Positions 7,431 to 15,733 of a stretch of 64,000 nt of DNA are shown here, piece by piece (position 1 is the stretch's first letter; every line of letters starts with the position of its first letter). The translations under genes and the position numbers were made by a program. This stretch comes from VBDM01 sp963699535 (lineage in GTDB: Bacteria > Pseudomonadota > Gammaproteobacteria > Burkholderiales > SG8-39). Below the pieces are notes generated by a model, which worked only from the letters and a program-made list of their open reading frames with translations, was not told where the DNA came from and did not search any database. The stretch lies in the NCBI GenBank assembly GCA_963699535.1, contig CAVOUJ010000021.1:1-64000 (forward strand). The letters are read 5' to 3'.

Positions 7431-9674
7431 TCAGATCAGACTCTCTCGTATAACAGTAAGCCACAAGCCCAGCATGACCCAAGCGATTGTGCTCGCTCCA
7501 CGCATGAAAACGTGGTAATTGCGTCCAATCCTCTTCCTTGAAAGTAGAGCAAAGAACACCTCTTGCAAGACAAGAAGGATGATTGTGAGGTAGGTCGCCT
7601 TCGCACGATACTCAAAGTTGTCGACAAATCTTGGGTATTTCTGCGAAGCCTGTTCATGGGCGCGCTGAATCACAGCAACCTGCTGATCGATTCCTGCAGG
7701 CCTTGTCAAGATGAGACGAGTCGAGTCATGTGCATTACCATCCCTAAGGAACACGCTTTCAGATTTGCGCAACACCTCAATCATGCCTGACTTCACCGGC
7801 AGGTCAATGGCCCAATTTTCTGGTCCCTCCCAGGAACGCATCGAAGGAGACGCCAACATCTGCCCCGCCCCAGTCCTGCCGTCGTTCAACGACCAAACCA
7901 CAACGGACCAGGCATCATTTGCCGGCTGTTCGATCATGAACGAAGAAGCAGGTTTTCCGGACTGATCAAAGACTTCCCAACCAGCGAACGGTGTATCGCT
8001 TCCCCTGAAACTCTTGATACTCGCCCCGTGTGAGGTGAAAATAAACTTCGTCAAGACCGAATCGCTCGTCTTACTCGTGAGATCGTAAGACCCTGAGAGC
8101 ATTCCTTCTTTCACTTGAACTTCGTGGGCCGTGGTCCAGAGAGTCTCAGTTCGATCAGCTGCGGCGCCGGAGGTGTGATCGATCACGACCCACAGCGTGT
8201 TGGTGATGTGCAACACCTGTCGGCGCGCCACATACCCTCGCGGCCCCCTCCTCTCCAGATCAACAACGTTTAACCCATCGACCCAGCCCTGGCCCAACAT
8301 CTTTGTCTTACGGTCGCTGAACGCGCTCTCCCCGACCATGTGCGGTGCGTTTGAACCATTCCATGATTCGGCTTCTGCTCGCCCCAACTCTCCATACGGC
8401 CAATACCCAACATTGGTCCACCAGGATTGGCCTTTAGCCCAAAGCAATACGCTCATGTCGTCAGCGTGCTTGTGGGCCTGCCCCGGGAAGTACGACCATG
8501 CAATAACCGTCTGGGTTAGATCCTTAAGAACAGGCCAGCTTTTCAAGCCGTCCCACCAGACTGAGTATCCGGCAACCGGATACAAGCTACGCGCCCGACC
8601 TGGAGACCAGTCACTCTTTTGGCTTAACAAACCGTATCGACCATCATTACTTGATACGGTTACCAAAGGGCCCTCACGAAAAGCGCTTCTTCCCGTGTCG
8701 CCGAACATCGGCAACGAGCCGTCTGGGCGTCTGAGTTCCGCATAGATCTCCTGAGCCTTTTCGTACTTCTTTCGCCACTCGCTCGGGACCTGAATCCCCT
8801 GCAATGACATGTATCTGAATGCCATACTCACGAATTGCACACCCGCCTTATGGTAGTCAGCCGAGTGTTCCAGAACAAATCCTTCAGTATTGATATAAAA
8901 GGGCAACTGCTCGCTCAGCCGCTCAAACGCCAGCTGCGAATACCGAGCCGCCTCCGGAAGAGAGGGAAACGCGAGGCTGAGATGCCATAGCGCCAAGTTT
9001 TGCATGACGCCGTGATTCGTCGATACGGTGAAATGAGTGGGATCTGCCAGCAACTGACCGGCGCGCGCGACCGTGATGAAGATACTTCTCGCCGTCTTAG
9101 CGTCGTAGGTCTGATGATGTCGATAGAGCGTCCAAAACTCAGCGAGCGCCAAGACTCGCTCAGCGATAGCATGATCATTCCACAGGAGGCCTTTCGGAAG
9201 AAAAGCACGACGCTCAAACAACGCCCAGCCCAGAATGACATCCCGGGCCATGATGAAGAATTCTTCTCGTCCCGTGATGCGATAAGCTGCCAACAACATG
9301 CGGGGTGCGACCAGTCGAGCTTGAAACAACTGCCAGCCAGGTGGCCCTTTGTCAATATCTCGGGAATCAAATGGAAGGTGAATTGTTCGTGAAATATCTC
9401 CAGGCAGAGCAAACTCGCCCCGCAGTATCTGTTCAGCCGCCTCGACGGTCCGGCCACGGCTCTCCGCTCCAAAGAAATAGAAGCCACTTAATTCCTCCAG
9501 CAATGCGTCATCGGGAGTATGCCGACCCTGTTCAAGCATCTCGTCTGTGATAGTCGGATTCTGAATGTAGTAATGGCTGAGCAGGGAGAACCAGATGGCC
9601 CCAAATACAAGAGCGGGCATCACGAAATAGCATGCGTGGCGCAGGAGGGAACCAATCATGGCCTTCAATTTCAT
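7431..9674 (-). CDS. Membrane-anchored heparinase II/III family protein
   Basis: A 747-residue protein. It has one N-terminal membrane segment (about residues 13-35) and an alpha/alpha-toroid region, including LVAPRMLLAAYRITGREEFF and WNDHAIAERVLALAEFW. A C-terminal heparinase II/III beta-sandwich has the signature HKHADDMSVLLWAKGQ near residue 400, and two more hydrophobic segments lie at the C-terminus. The family comprises polysaccharide lyases acting on uronic-acid-containing chains, so this enzyme may cut or edit the exopolysaccharide in the periplasm. I chose the ATG at 9674 because AAAGGA sits five bases upstream; a longer frame begins at 9755 without such a site. Its operon partner downstream is truncated at 7312-7428. 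Confidence 0.85.
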   Translation of the reverse strand: MKLKAMIGSLLRHACYFVMPALVFGAIWFSLLSHYYIQNPTITDEMLEQGRHTPDDALLEELSGFYFFGAESRGRTVEAAEQILRGEFALPGDISRTIHLPFDSRDIDKGPPGWQLFQARLVAPRMLLAAYRITGREEFFIMARDVILGWALFERRAFLPKGLLWNDHAIAERVLALAEFWTLYRHHQTYDAKTARSIFITVARAGQLLADPTHFTVSTNHGVMQNLALWHLSLAFPSLPEAARYSQLAFERLSEQLPFYINTEGFVLEHSADYHKAGVQFVSMAFRYMSLQGIQVPSEWRKKYEKAQEIYAELRRPDGSLPMFGDTGRSAFREGPLVTVSSNDGRYGLLSQKSDWSPGRARSLYPVAGYSVWWDGLKSWPVLKDLTQTVIAWSYFPGQAHKHADDMSVLLWAKGQSWWTNVGYWPYGELGRAEAESWNGSNAPHMVGESAFSDRKTKMLGQGWVDGLNVVDLERRGPRGYVARRQVLHITNTLWVVIDHTSGAAADRTETLWTTAHEVQVKEGMLSGSYDLTSKTSDSVLTKFIFTSHGASIKSFRGSDTPFAGWEVFDQSGKPASSFMIEQPANDAWSVVVWSLNDGRTGAGQMLASPSMRSWEGPENWAIDLPVKSGMIEVLRKSESVFLRDGNAHDSTRLILTRPAGIDQQVAVIQRAHEQASQKYPRFVDNFEYRAKATYLTIILLVLQEVFFALLSRKRIGRNYHVFMRGASTIAWVMLGLWLTVIRESLI

Positions 9675-9940
9675 CGCTGTCCTTTGAAGCCTTGTTGTGT
9701 GTAGATTTGGACCGGCCTCCAGGGAGCCTTCCCGATGGGTGTCGCGGCAGATCATGCAGGTCCCAAGCGCAGCGAGTCAAGCGGGGGCGCTCGCCACGCG
9801 AAGGCAACACGGGGAATCGGATGCTAGGTGAGCGGCAGGCTGTGTGCCGCCGCCGAGGAATCGGGACTCGTTCTCGACTGCGTTCGCCAACCTGCGGGGC
9901 TAGCCCTTCAGGTGCTCAAGGGTGCGAAGGATGAACTACA
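9675..9940. other. Intergenic region upstream of the heparinase gene
   Basis: No convincing gene is seen. The stretch holds the upstream region of the minus-strand heparinase gene, with its ribosome site at 9680-9685, and the downstream side of the G8 gene. No clear terminator hairpin with a T-run was recognised. Confidence 0.5.
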
Positions 9941-12235
9941 GCGCGACCATCATGAAGCCGGAACCGCTCGACACACCTGCGCCGACGGAAGGCTTTCGCT
10001 GGATGTGCTGAAGAGCCTGCGCATTGTGTCTTGCATGCGGCCCAAGCCCGATTGGGCGAGCAGGAATCCTGCTTGGGCAAACCTCGTTGGTGCGCTCAGG
10101 GATGCCAGAGGGGGGATTGGGCCGCACACGATACCGCTTATTTCGGGCCGGGTGCTCGAGCAGGGTGCGCTCGGCGCCCACGAAGGGTTGTAGACCTGGA
10201 AATTGTCGCCGGCGACGCCGTTGTAATTGTAGACGCGGACCTCATTCAATTTGCTTGGGCACTGGAAGGATACGTTTGCGACGTCCCCGACCATGGCGAT
10301 GGTCCTGAGAGGCTGTCCGGGCGGCGCAGCGAACCGGGTGTTGTTGATCACCACCAATTTGTCCTCCATCCAGCAGCCGTTGACCGATCCGACGATCGGG
10401 ACGTTGACGTTTTGGAGGTTGCGCAGGAACGAATTCTCTATGGTCAGATTGGGTACCGGGCTACCGTGCCCGGCTTCCGGGGCGATGATGCCCTCCTGCA
10501 TCCCCTGGATGTCGGCATTCTTGATGACGATGGCCTTCGCCATGTAATCGGCGAAGAACACACCGTCGCCGCAGCAGCGGCTGACCCCCGACACGTAATT
10601 GCCGCGGATCTTCAGCCCGTCGAAGGTCACTTTCGCGCCCGGATAGATGTAGACCGCCTTGTTGTAGATGTGCCAGGCGGTGAAATTCTTCACCACGCTC
10701 TCCAGCTCGGTATAAGGAGCGCTCGGATCGAGGGAGTTGATCCACCAGTAGGTCATGCCGCCTTGCATGGCCCCGTAGGCTTCGTTGTTCTCGAATTGCA
10801 GCAGCGGCAGGTTGTTGCCGTCCCGGGCCGTGAATTGGCCGGCCTGAGTCGTATCGGCCCCCTTGAAGTTGGGCACCGCGATGCTGCCCAGCTTGCGGAA
10901 CTGCAGGGCGAACCCCATGGAGGCTTCCGTCGTGGGATTCTGGAAATTGGCCGCGACGTTGTTCCTCACGTAGTTATTGGGACCCCTGAACCAGAAGCCC
11001 ACGCCCTCGGTGCCCATCGCCATTCGCGCCTGGTCCTGGGGCTCGGCGGCGCCGGGCTCGTCGGGCTCGCCGATACCGCGCAGCGCAAAGTTGTGGTCGA
11101 ACACATTGAAGCTCTCCGACCCGTCTTCGGTCGCGATCGCCGAACCGTTGTAGTTGTAGACGACGTTGTCCTGGATCAATCCGTAGTGGCTGCCGTGGAC
11201 GGCGATGCCCCATTTGAATTTCGTCTCGGCCGAGCCGCCATCGATGGCATTGCCCAGCAAGGTGAACTGGTAGCCGTTGGCCGGGCTGGGAAGCGGGCCG
11301 CTCAAGCGGTGGATGTGGACCGGATAGCGCCCGATGTGATTGGTCGTGTTATCCAGGGGCAGATAGGTCGTGCGCCCCATGTCCCTGAACAGGACGTAGC
11401 GCATGTCGACGTCGGCCACGCGTGTGCCCAGCATGTGCCCGCGAGTGCCCGCGGGATTCTCCGAGCGGACCACGACATTCCGCGTCAGGTTGCCCACGTG
11501 CGGCAGGAGCAGTTCCGGCGTAGCGTTCTCCAACACGGCGTGCGCGCCCAGGTGGTCGTAGGTCAGGGCGCTGTTGAGCGTGAGGGTCGTGCCGTTGATG
11601 GCCAGCACGGTGCGTTCTTCCCATTGGTTGACGGCGTTGATCCAACCGCCCCCGGTGACTTCGCTTTCCTTGATGTGACGCGTGTCGGGCAGGACGAGCC
11701 GGTCGCCGACCTGCCACCCGGGGACCGGCGCCGACAGCGTCAAGGTGGTGTTTCCCGCGTGCGGTTCGGTTGCGAGGCGCACGAAGGTCGGCGTCTTCAC
11801 GCTGCCGTGCATCGTCAGTTTCCCGAACACAATGATCCCCGTGCCGAACTGATCCGGGTCGGAAACGCCGTTACCGAAGGGCGAATTGGCGATGACGATC
11901 TCGGCCGTCACATTGGTGTCGATCGGGGCGGCGCTGGTGCCCACTTCCAGCACCCCGGTGCTCATCACCTGCAGGTTGGTGACCTTCAGGCTGGTATCGA
12001 CCCCGGTCGCGAACGCCAGCTTGCCGTTGACCGAGACCGTGTAGGCGATCGCGCTGGTGTCATCGAGGGTGACGCTGTGCCCCTGGGCAATCTTGGCAAC
12101 GTTGTTGGCGCCAGGAACCAGGCCTCCGACCCAGGTCGCGCCGCTCGCCCAGCTCCCGCTTCCCGCAGATTGGATGATCGCGTGCACACTGTCTGATGAA
12201 AAATCCGGAATGTTCTCCGGCAGCACCACCGGCGG
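9941..12235 (-). repeat. 2.3-kb duplicated segment, copy 1 (G8/beta-helix coding)
   Basis: This stretch is nearly identical to 26970-29264 (constant offset 17029 bases, same orientation). Differences seen by eye are scattered single bases (for example near 10006, 10972 and 11027) plus one dense patch at about 11705-11790. Homology ends abruptly: on the left just outside the stop codon, on the right inside the coding sequence at the proline-rich linker. Confidence 0.9.
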
Positions 12236-12403
12236 AGGCGGAACTGGAGGCGGGGGGCCGGGAGGCGGCGGGGCGGGCGGCGTGCCACTGACAGGCGCCG
12301 GGGTGCTCCATCCCCCCGCTTCGCCTCCTCCGCAAGCGGACGTGAGGATCGCCGCGGCAATAGCCGGTACGATCCACCACAAGTTCCGCGTCGTCTTGTC
12401 CAT
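9950..12403 (-). CDS. G8-domain, parallel beta-helix lipoprotein
   Basis: An 817-residue secreted protein. A lipoprotein-type signal ends in LTSACGGG (about residues 20-26), followed by a Pro-rich linker. A G8 domain lies at about residues 75-165 (GSWASGATWVGGLVPGANN, then VTLDD), and a long beta-helix region follows with many N-x-x-x-N turns (NNYVRNNVAANF, ENNEAYGAM). G8 domains occur in extracellular glycan-binding proteins such as CEMIP/TMEM2; a polysaccharide-binding or cleaving role at the outer membrane is inferred. The start at 12403 has GGGA six bases upstream. Almost the whole protein after the linker is repeated in the gene at 26979-30138, which has a different N-terminus. Confidence 0.8.
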   Translation of the reverse strand: MDKTTRNLWWIVPAIAAAILTSACGGGEAGGWSTPAPVSGTPPAPPPPGPPPPVPPPPVVLPENIPDFSSDSVHAIIQSAGSGSWASGATWVGGLVPGANNVAKIAQGHSVTLDDTSAIAYTVSVNGKLAFATGVDTSLKVTNLQVMSTGVLEVGTSAAPIDTNVTAEIVIANSPFGNGVSDPDQFGTGIIVFGKLTMHGSVKTPTFVRLATEPHAGNTTLTLSAPVPGWQVGDRLVLPDTRHIKESEVTGGGWINAVNQWEERTVLAINGTTLTLNSALTYDHLGAHAVLENATPELLLPHVGNLTRNVVVRSENPAGTRGHMLGTRVADVDMRYVLFRDMGRTTYLPLDNTTNHIGRYPVHIHRLSGPLPSPANGYQFTLLGNAIDGGSAETKFKWGIAVHGSHYGLIQDNVVYNYNGSAIATEDGSESFNVFDHNFALRGIGEPDEPGAAEPQDQARMAMGTEGVGFWFRGPNNYVRNNVAANFQNPTTEASMGFALQFRKLGSIAVPNFKGADTTQAGQFTARDGNNLPLLQFENNEAYGAMQGGMTYWWINSLDPSAPYTELESVVKNFTAWHIYNKAVYIYPGAKVTFDGLKIRGNYVSGVSRCCGDGVFFADYMAKAIVIKNADIQGMQEGIIAPEAGHGSPVPNLTIENSFLRNLQNVNVPIVGSVNGCWMEDKLVVINNTRFAAPPGQPLRTIAMVGDVANVSFQCPSKLNEVRVYNYNGVAGDNFQVYNPSWAPSAPCSSTRPEISGIVCGPIPPLASLSAPTRFAQAGFLLAQSGLGRMQDTMRRLFSTSSESLPSAQVCRAVPAS

Positions 12404-12688
12404 CGTCGGTCCCGTCTGAGAGGAGAAGCCGGGCAGCCCTTTTCAACGCGCCCTGCAAGTGACGCCGGATCGCCGCTCCCTGCCGCCCGATCGGTCCGCT
12501 AGCACGCGTTCGGGCACCCGAAACGCGCTTTCCGGGCGCCCTAATGGGCGTACATCAGATAGTCCGGTTCCGGGCATACTAGGTCAACGCACCAACGGTG
12601 GAATCTGTGCAATCAGTCACGTTGCGCCCTCACCGTCGCATGACAGCAAATTACCCTATCATGAAGTCGCCCTGAAAGTGACACAGTT
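12404..12688. other. Intergenic region between divergent G8 gene and acyl cassette
   Basis: No gene is supported here. The region must hold the promoter for the minus-strand G8 gene and separates it from the plus-strand acyl cassette. No strong sigma-70 hexamer pair was recognised; the sigma-54-type site of the cassette lies just to the right. Confidence 0.5.
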
Positions 12689-12704
12689 CGGCACAATTCT
12701 TGCT
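12689..12704 (+). promoter_or_regulatory. Candidate sigma-54 (RpoN) promoter of the acyl cassette
   Basis: The sequence CGGCACAATTCTTGCT has the -24 GG (12690-12691) and -12 GC (12702-12703) exactly ten bases apart and matches TGGCAC-N5-TTGCT at all but the first base. The -12 element ends 30 bases before the GTG start of the acyl carrier protein gene. Exosortase A loci often carry the PrsK/PrsR two-component pair, whose regulator acts on sigma-54 promoters; that pair is not in this window. Confidence 0.6.
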
Positions 12705-12732
12705 ACTTCTGGCTGTCAACAGGAGCATTTCT

Positions 12733-13029
12733 GTGAACCCGAATGAGATCCAAGAGCTCGTGCTTCGCGCAATCCGGAACATCAACATGGCGCGGAAGCC
12801 GGAGGCGCAGCTCGAGGCGTCGCCGACTGCGCGACTCTTCGGTGGCGGAAGTCCTCTCGACTCGCTGGGGCTGGTATCGCTGCTCATCGACATAGAGGAG
12901 GCGCTTCAGGATCGCGGCCACAACGTCACGCTCAGCGACGCGCGGGCCATGTCGCAGGCCCGGAGCCCGTTCCGGAGCGTCGACGCTCTGGTGAGCTACA
13001 TCCAGGAAAACCTCCGCGCACCCCAGTGA
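12733..13029 (+). CDS. Acyl carrier protein
   Basis: A 98-residue acidic helical protein with the phosphopantetheine attachment motif PLDSLGLVSLLIDIEE (Ser of DSL near residue 44). It should carry an acyl group as a thioester for the ligase, reductase and acyltransferases encoded just downstream. The start is the GTG at 12733, seven bases after a perfect AGGAG; an upstream TTG-type start has no ribosome site. The stop overlaps the next GTG start as GTGA at 13026-13029. It is a stand-alone carrier dedicated to this cassette and not part of a fab gene cluster. Confidence 0.85.
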   Translation: MNPNEIQELVLRAIRNINMARKPEAQLEASPTARLFGGGSPLDSLGLVSLLIDIEEALQDRGHNVTLSDARAMSQARSPFRSVDALVSYIQENLRAPQ

Positions 13030-13730
13030 CGACTTCGCGGCATGTTCTGATCACCGGGGCCAGTCGGGGCATCGGCGCACACTTGGTCGAACACTACCTC
13101 GGGCAGGGCGACCTCGTCACCGGCTGTGCGCGCGGGCCGTCCGTCGTAACGCACGAACGCTACACGCACCTCCAGGTCGACGTGACGGACGAGGCGGCCG
13201 TGCGCGCACGCTTCTTCGAGATCCGACAACGCATCGGCCGCCTGGACGCGCTCATCAACAACGCCGGGATCGCGAGCATGAATCCGGTCGCGCTGACGCC
13301 GTTCGACACTGCGCGCCAGATCATGGCCACCAACTTCCTGGGCACCTTCGCATTGACCCATGCGGCCTTGCGCTTGCTCCGTTCCTCGCAAGGCGGGCGC
13401 ATTGTCAACTTCACCACGGTGGCCGTGCCCATGCGGCTCGAGGGTGAAGCCATTTACGCCGCCTCGAAAAGCGCCATCGAAACGTTTACGCGGATCGTGG
13501 CTCGCGAGGTCGCGCCCTTCGGGATCACTTGCAACGCCGTGGGGCCGAGTCCCATCAAGACGCAGCTGACGGGAAATGTGGGCGCCGAGAAGATTGACAA
13601 GGTGCTGGCGCGTCAGGCGATTCCCCGCTGGGCCGAGTCGAGCGATGTCGCCAACGTGGTCGACTTCTTTCTCAAACCCGAGAGCGCGATGATCACCGGG
13701 CAAATCATCTATTTGGGAGGCGTGGGCTGA
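13026..13730 (+). CDS. SDR-family oxidoreductase, FabG-like
   Basis: A 234-residue short-chain dehydrogenase/reductase. TGASRGIG near residues 10-17 binds the NAD(P) cofactor, INNAG lies near residue 76, and YAASK near residues 143-147 supplies the catalytic Tyr and Lys. The residue normally occupied by the catalytic Ser, 13 positions before the Tyr, appears to be Thr (VNFTTVAV). By context it likely reduces or oxidises an acyl group carried on the adjacent acyl carrier protein, as FabG does with 3-oxoacyl-ACP. Starts and stops overlap with both neighbours (GTGA before, TGATG after), indicating one translationally coupled operon. Confidence 0.85.
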   Translation: MTTSRHVLITGASRGIGAHLVEHYLGQGDLVTGCARGPSVVTHERYTHLQVDVTDEAAVRARFFEIRQRIGRLDALINNAGIASMNPVALTPFDTARQIMATNFLGTFALTHAALRLLRSSQGGRIVNFTTVAVPMRLEGEAIYAASKSAIETFTRIVAREVAPFGITCNAVGPSPIKTQLTGNVGAEKIDKVLARQAIPRWAESSDVANVVDFFLKPESAMITGQIIYLGGVG

Positions 13731-15091
13731 TGATCGAGTTCCTGATCGAGAAAATGGAAGCACACCCCGGCGAGACCGCGCTCGCCATGCCGTCTGGTTT
13801 GTGCTCGTATGGCGAACTGCTGACGCGGACACGCGACTGGCAGAAGCGCCTCGCCGCGCTGCCGCCCGGCCGGGTCGTCAGCCTGGAGGGCGACTACGGC
13901 CCCGAGTCGATTGCGGTCTTCCTGGCGGCGACATGGACGCGCCATATCATCGTGCCGCTCTCGCCCGATTCCCGCGCTCACCACGACACCTGTCTCGAGG
14001 TGGGCTCGGTCGAATACCGGATTCGGCCCGCTGAAGCATCCGACGGTGCACTTGAAGCGACCGGTCGCACCGCCAGCCATCCGCTGTACGATTCGCTGCG
14101 CCGCGACGGGGACCCGGGCCTGCTGCTTTTTTCTTCGGGCTCGACGGGCACGCCGAAGGCGGCGCTGCACAACCTTGCGCGCCTGCTCGCGAAGTACCGT
14201 GTGCCGCGGCAGCGGTTCCGCACGCTTGTATTCCTGCTGCTCGATCACATCGGGGGCGTCAACACGCTCTTCTACACGCTGTCGAACGGCGGAGCGGTGG
14301 TGCTCTCGGCGGATCGGTCACCGGCTGCCGTGTGCGACGCCATTGGGAAGCACCGGGTCGAGCTGTTGCCGACGTCGCCGACGTTTCTCAATTTGCTGCT
14401 GCTCTCGGGCGAGGTGTCGAGGCGCGACCTCAGCTCCCTGCGTTTGATCACGTACGGCACGGAGCCAATGCCGGCCAGCACTCTGGAGCTGGCGTGCAAG
14501 TCGCTGCCGAACGCTCGGTTCCTCCAGACCTACGGTCTCACCGAGGTGGGCATCCTGCGCTCTCAGTCACGCGATTCGAACTCGCTGTGGGTGCGCATCG
14601 GCGGGGAAGATTTCGAGTGGAAAGTAGTCGAAGGGCGCCTGTGGATTCGCGCGAAATCGGCGATGCTCGGCTACTTGAACGCCCCGAGCCCGTTCGATGC
14701 CGAGGGCTACCTGGATACCGGCGATCTAGTTGAGGTCGACGGCGAATGGATCCGCTTTCTTGGCCGCAAGAGCGATGTCATCAACGTCGGCGGGAACAAG
14801 GTGCACCCCGCCGAGGTCGAGAGCACGCTGCTGCAAATGGAGGGGGTAGCCGACGTGGTGGTGCGCGGCCAGCCGAATCCGCTGACTGGCCAGATCGTCC
14901 TGGCGACCGTCCAGCTGAACACGACCGAGACCGCCGAGCAGTTCAAGCTGCGCATGCGCCAGTTCTGCGCTGACCGCCTTGCGTCCTACAAAGTTCCAGC
15001 GCGCGTCCAGATTACGGAAAAGCCTGTTTATTCGGCGCGGTTCAAGCGAGTGCGCAAGAGCGACGCGGCGTCGATTCACGAATCAACCTGA
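13730..15091 (+). CDS. AMP-forming acyl ligase (ANL superfamily)
   Basis: A 453-residue adenylate-forming enzyme, expected to activate a free carboxylic acid with ATP and load it onto the adjacent acyl carrier protein or CoA. The P-loop-like core motif SSGSTGTPKA lies near residues 134-143, TYGLTEVG near 265, TGDLVEVDGEWIRFLGRKSD near 325-347, and the C-terminal domain ends with a Lys-rich SARFKRVRK that should hold the catalytic Lys. The short length resembles DltA-like or EPS-linked ligases more than fatty acyl-CoA synthetases. The start overlaps the SDR stop by one base. The acid used cannot be predicted from the sequence. Confidence 0.85.
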   Translation: MIEFLIEKMEAHPGETALAMPSGLCSYGELLTRTRDWQKRLAALPPGRVVSLEGDYGPESIAVFLAATWTRHIIVPLSPDSRAHHDTCLEVGSVEYRIRPAEASDGALEATGRTASHPLYDSLRRDGDPGLLLFSSGSTGTPKAALHNLARLLAKYRVPRQRFRTLVFLLLDHIGGVNTLFYTLSNGGAVVLSADRSPAAVCDAIGKHRVELLPTSPTFLNLLLLSGEVSRRDLSSLRLITYGTEPMPASTLELACKSLPNARFLQTYGLTEVGILRSQSRDSNSLWVRIGGEDFEWKVVEGRLWIRAKSAMLGYLNAPSPFDAEGYLDTGDLVEVDGEWIRFLGRKSDVINVGGNKVHPAEVESTLLQMEGVADVVVRGQPNPLTGQIVLATVQLNTTETAEQFKLRMRQFCADRLASYKVPARVQITEKPVYSARFKRVRKSDAASIHEST

Positions 15092-15100
15092 GCGCGCCTG

Positions 15101-15733
15101 ATGAGCGAGGGGAAGAATCAAGTCGTGGCCGCTGTCAAGGCGGGGATCAACGCTGTCGCCCTCGCCCTCGTCTTCCCTGCAGCTCTCACCTGCTGGATTG
15201 AAGAGCGGCTCAGTCGGCACGGCGAAGGTGTGTTCGGGTTCTGGACACACATCCTCGCAATCCTGCCGGGCACTCCGGGCACGTTTCTCCGCCGCGCCTT
15301 CTACCGACTTACGCTCAAGCGCTGCACGATCGAGTTCTCGATGGGGTTTGGCGCCTTGTTCTTCCATCGCCAGGTCCTGGTCGAGGACGGGGTCTACATC
15401 GGCCCGTACGCCGTCATCGGATGCGCCCGCCTGCGGAAAGGCTGTCTCATCGGCACGCGCGCGAATCTGCTGAGCGGCTCGGCGCAGCACGAAATGCGGA
15501 GCGACGGCGGCTGGGCGGCCGCGGACCGTTCCCGGTTCGTCGAGATCGAGATCGGCGAGCACGCCTGGATCGGAGAAGCGGCCGTCGTCATGGCCGATGT
15601 AGGCGCCGGCTCGGTCGTCTCGGCCGGTGCGGTCGTCTCGGCGGCGGTTCCGCCCGCTGTCGCCGTAGCCGGAAATCCCGCGCGTTTCGTCCGCTCATTG
15701 GAAACTAACAAGCCTCGGAGGGTCGCATCATGA
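15101..15733 (+). CDS. Hexapeptide-repeat (LbH) acyltransferase, paralogue of 1969-2583
   Basis: A 210-residue protein with a hydrophobic N-terminal segment (about residues 18-35), then WIEERLSRHGEGVF, and a left-handed beta-helix ending GAVVSAAVPPAVAVAGNPA. It is clearly homologous along its whole length to the acyltransferase in the first EPS block, including the rare QH motif after SG. It likely transfers the acyl group from the cassette's carrier protein to a sugar. It starts ten bases after the ligase stop and overlaps the next start as ATGA, so it is part of the five-gene operon. Confidence 0.85.
   Translation: MSEGKNQVVAAVKAGINAVALALVFPAALTCWIEERLSRHGEGVFGFWTHILAILPGTPGTFLRRAFYRLTLKRCTIEFSMGFGALFFHRQVLVEDGVYIGPYAVIGCARLRKGCLIGTRANLLSGSAQHEMRSDGGWAAADRSRFVEIEIGEHAWIGEAAVVMADVGAGSVVSAGAVVSAAVPPAVAVAGNPARFVRSLETNKPRRVAS

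Noticed and set aside
10031..12196. 721-codon open frame on the plus strand, repeated at 27060-29225
   Set aside because: It is antisense to the G8 genes, is rich in Arg, Asp, Gly and His, and has no recognisable motif. It is preserved in both copies only because the DNA is nearly identical. The minus frame has a signal, G8 domain and beta-helix repeats.
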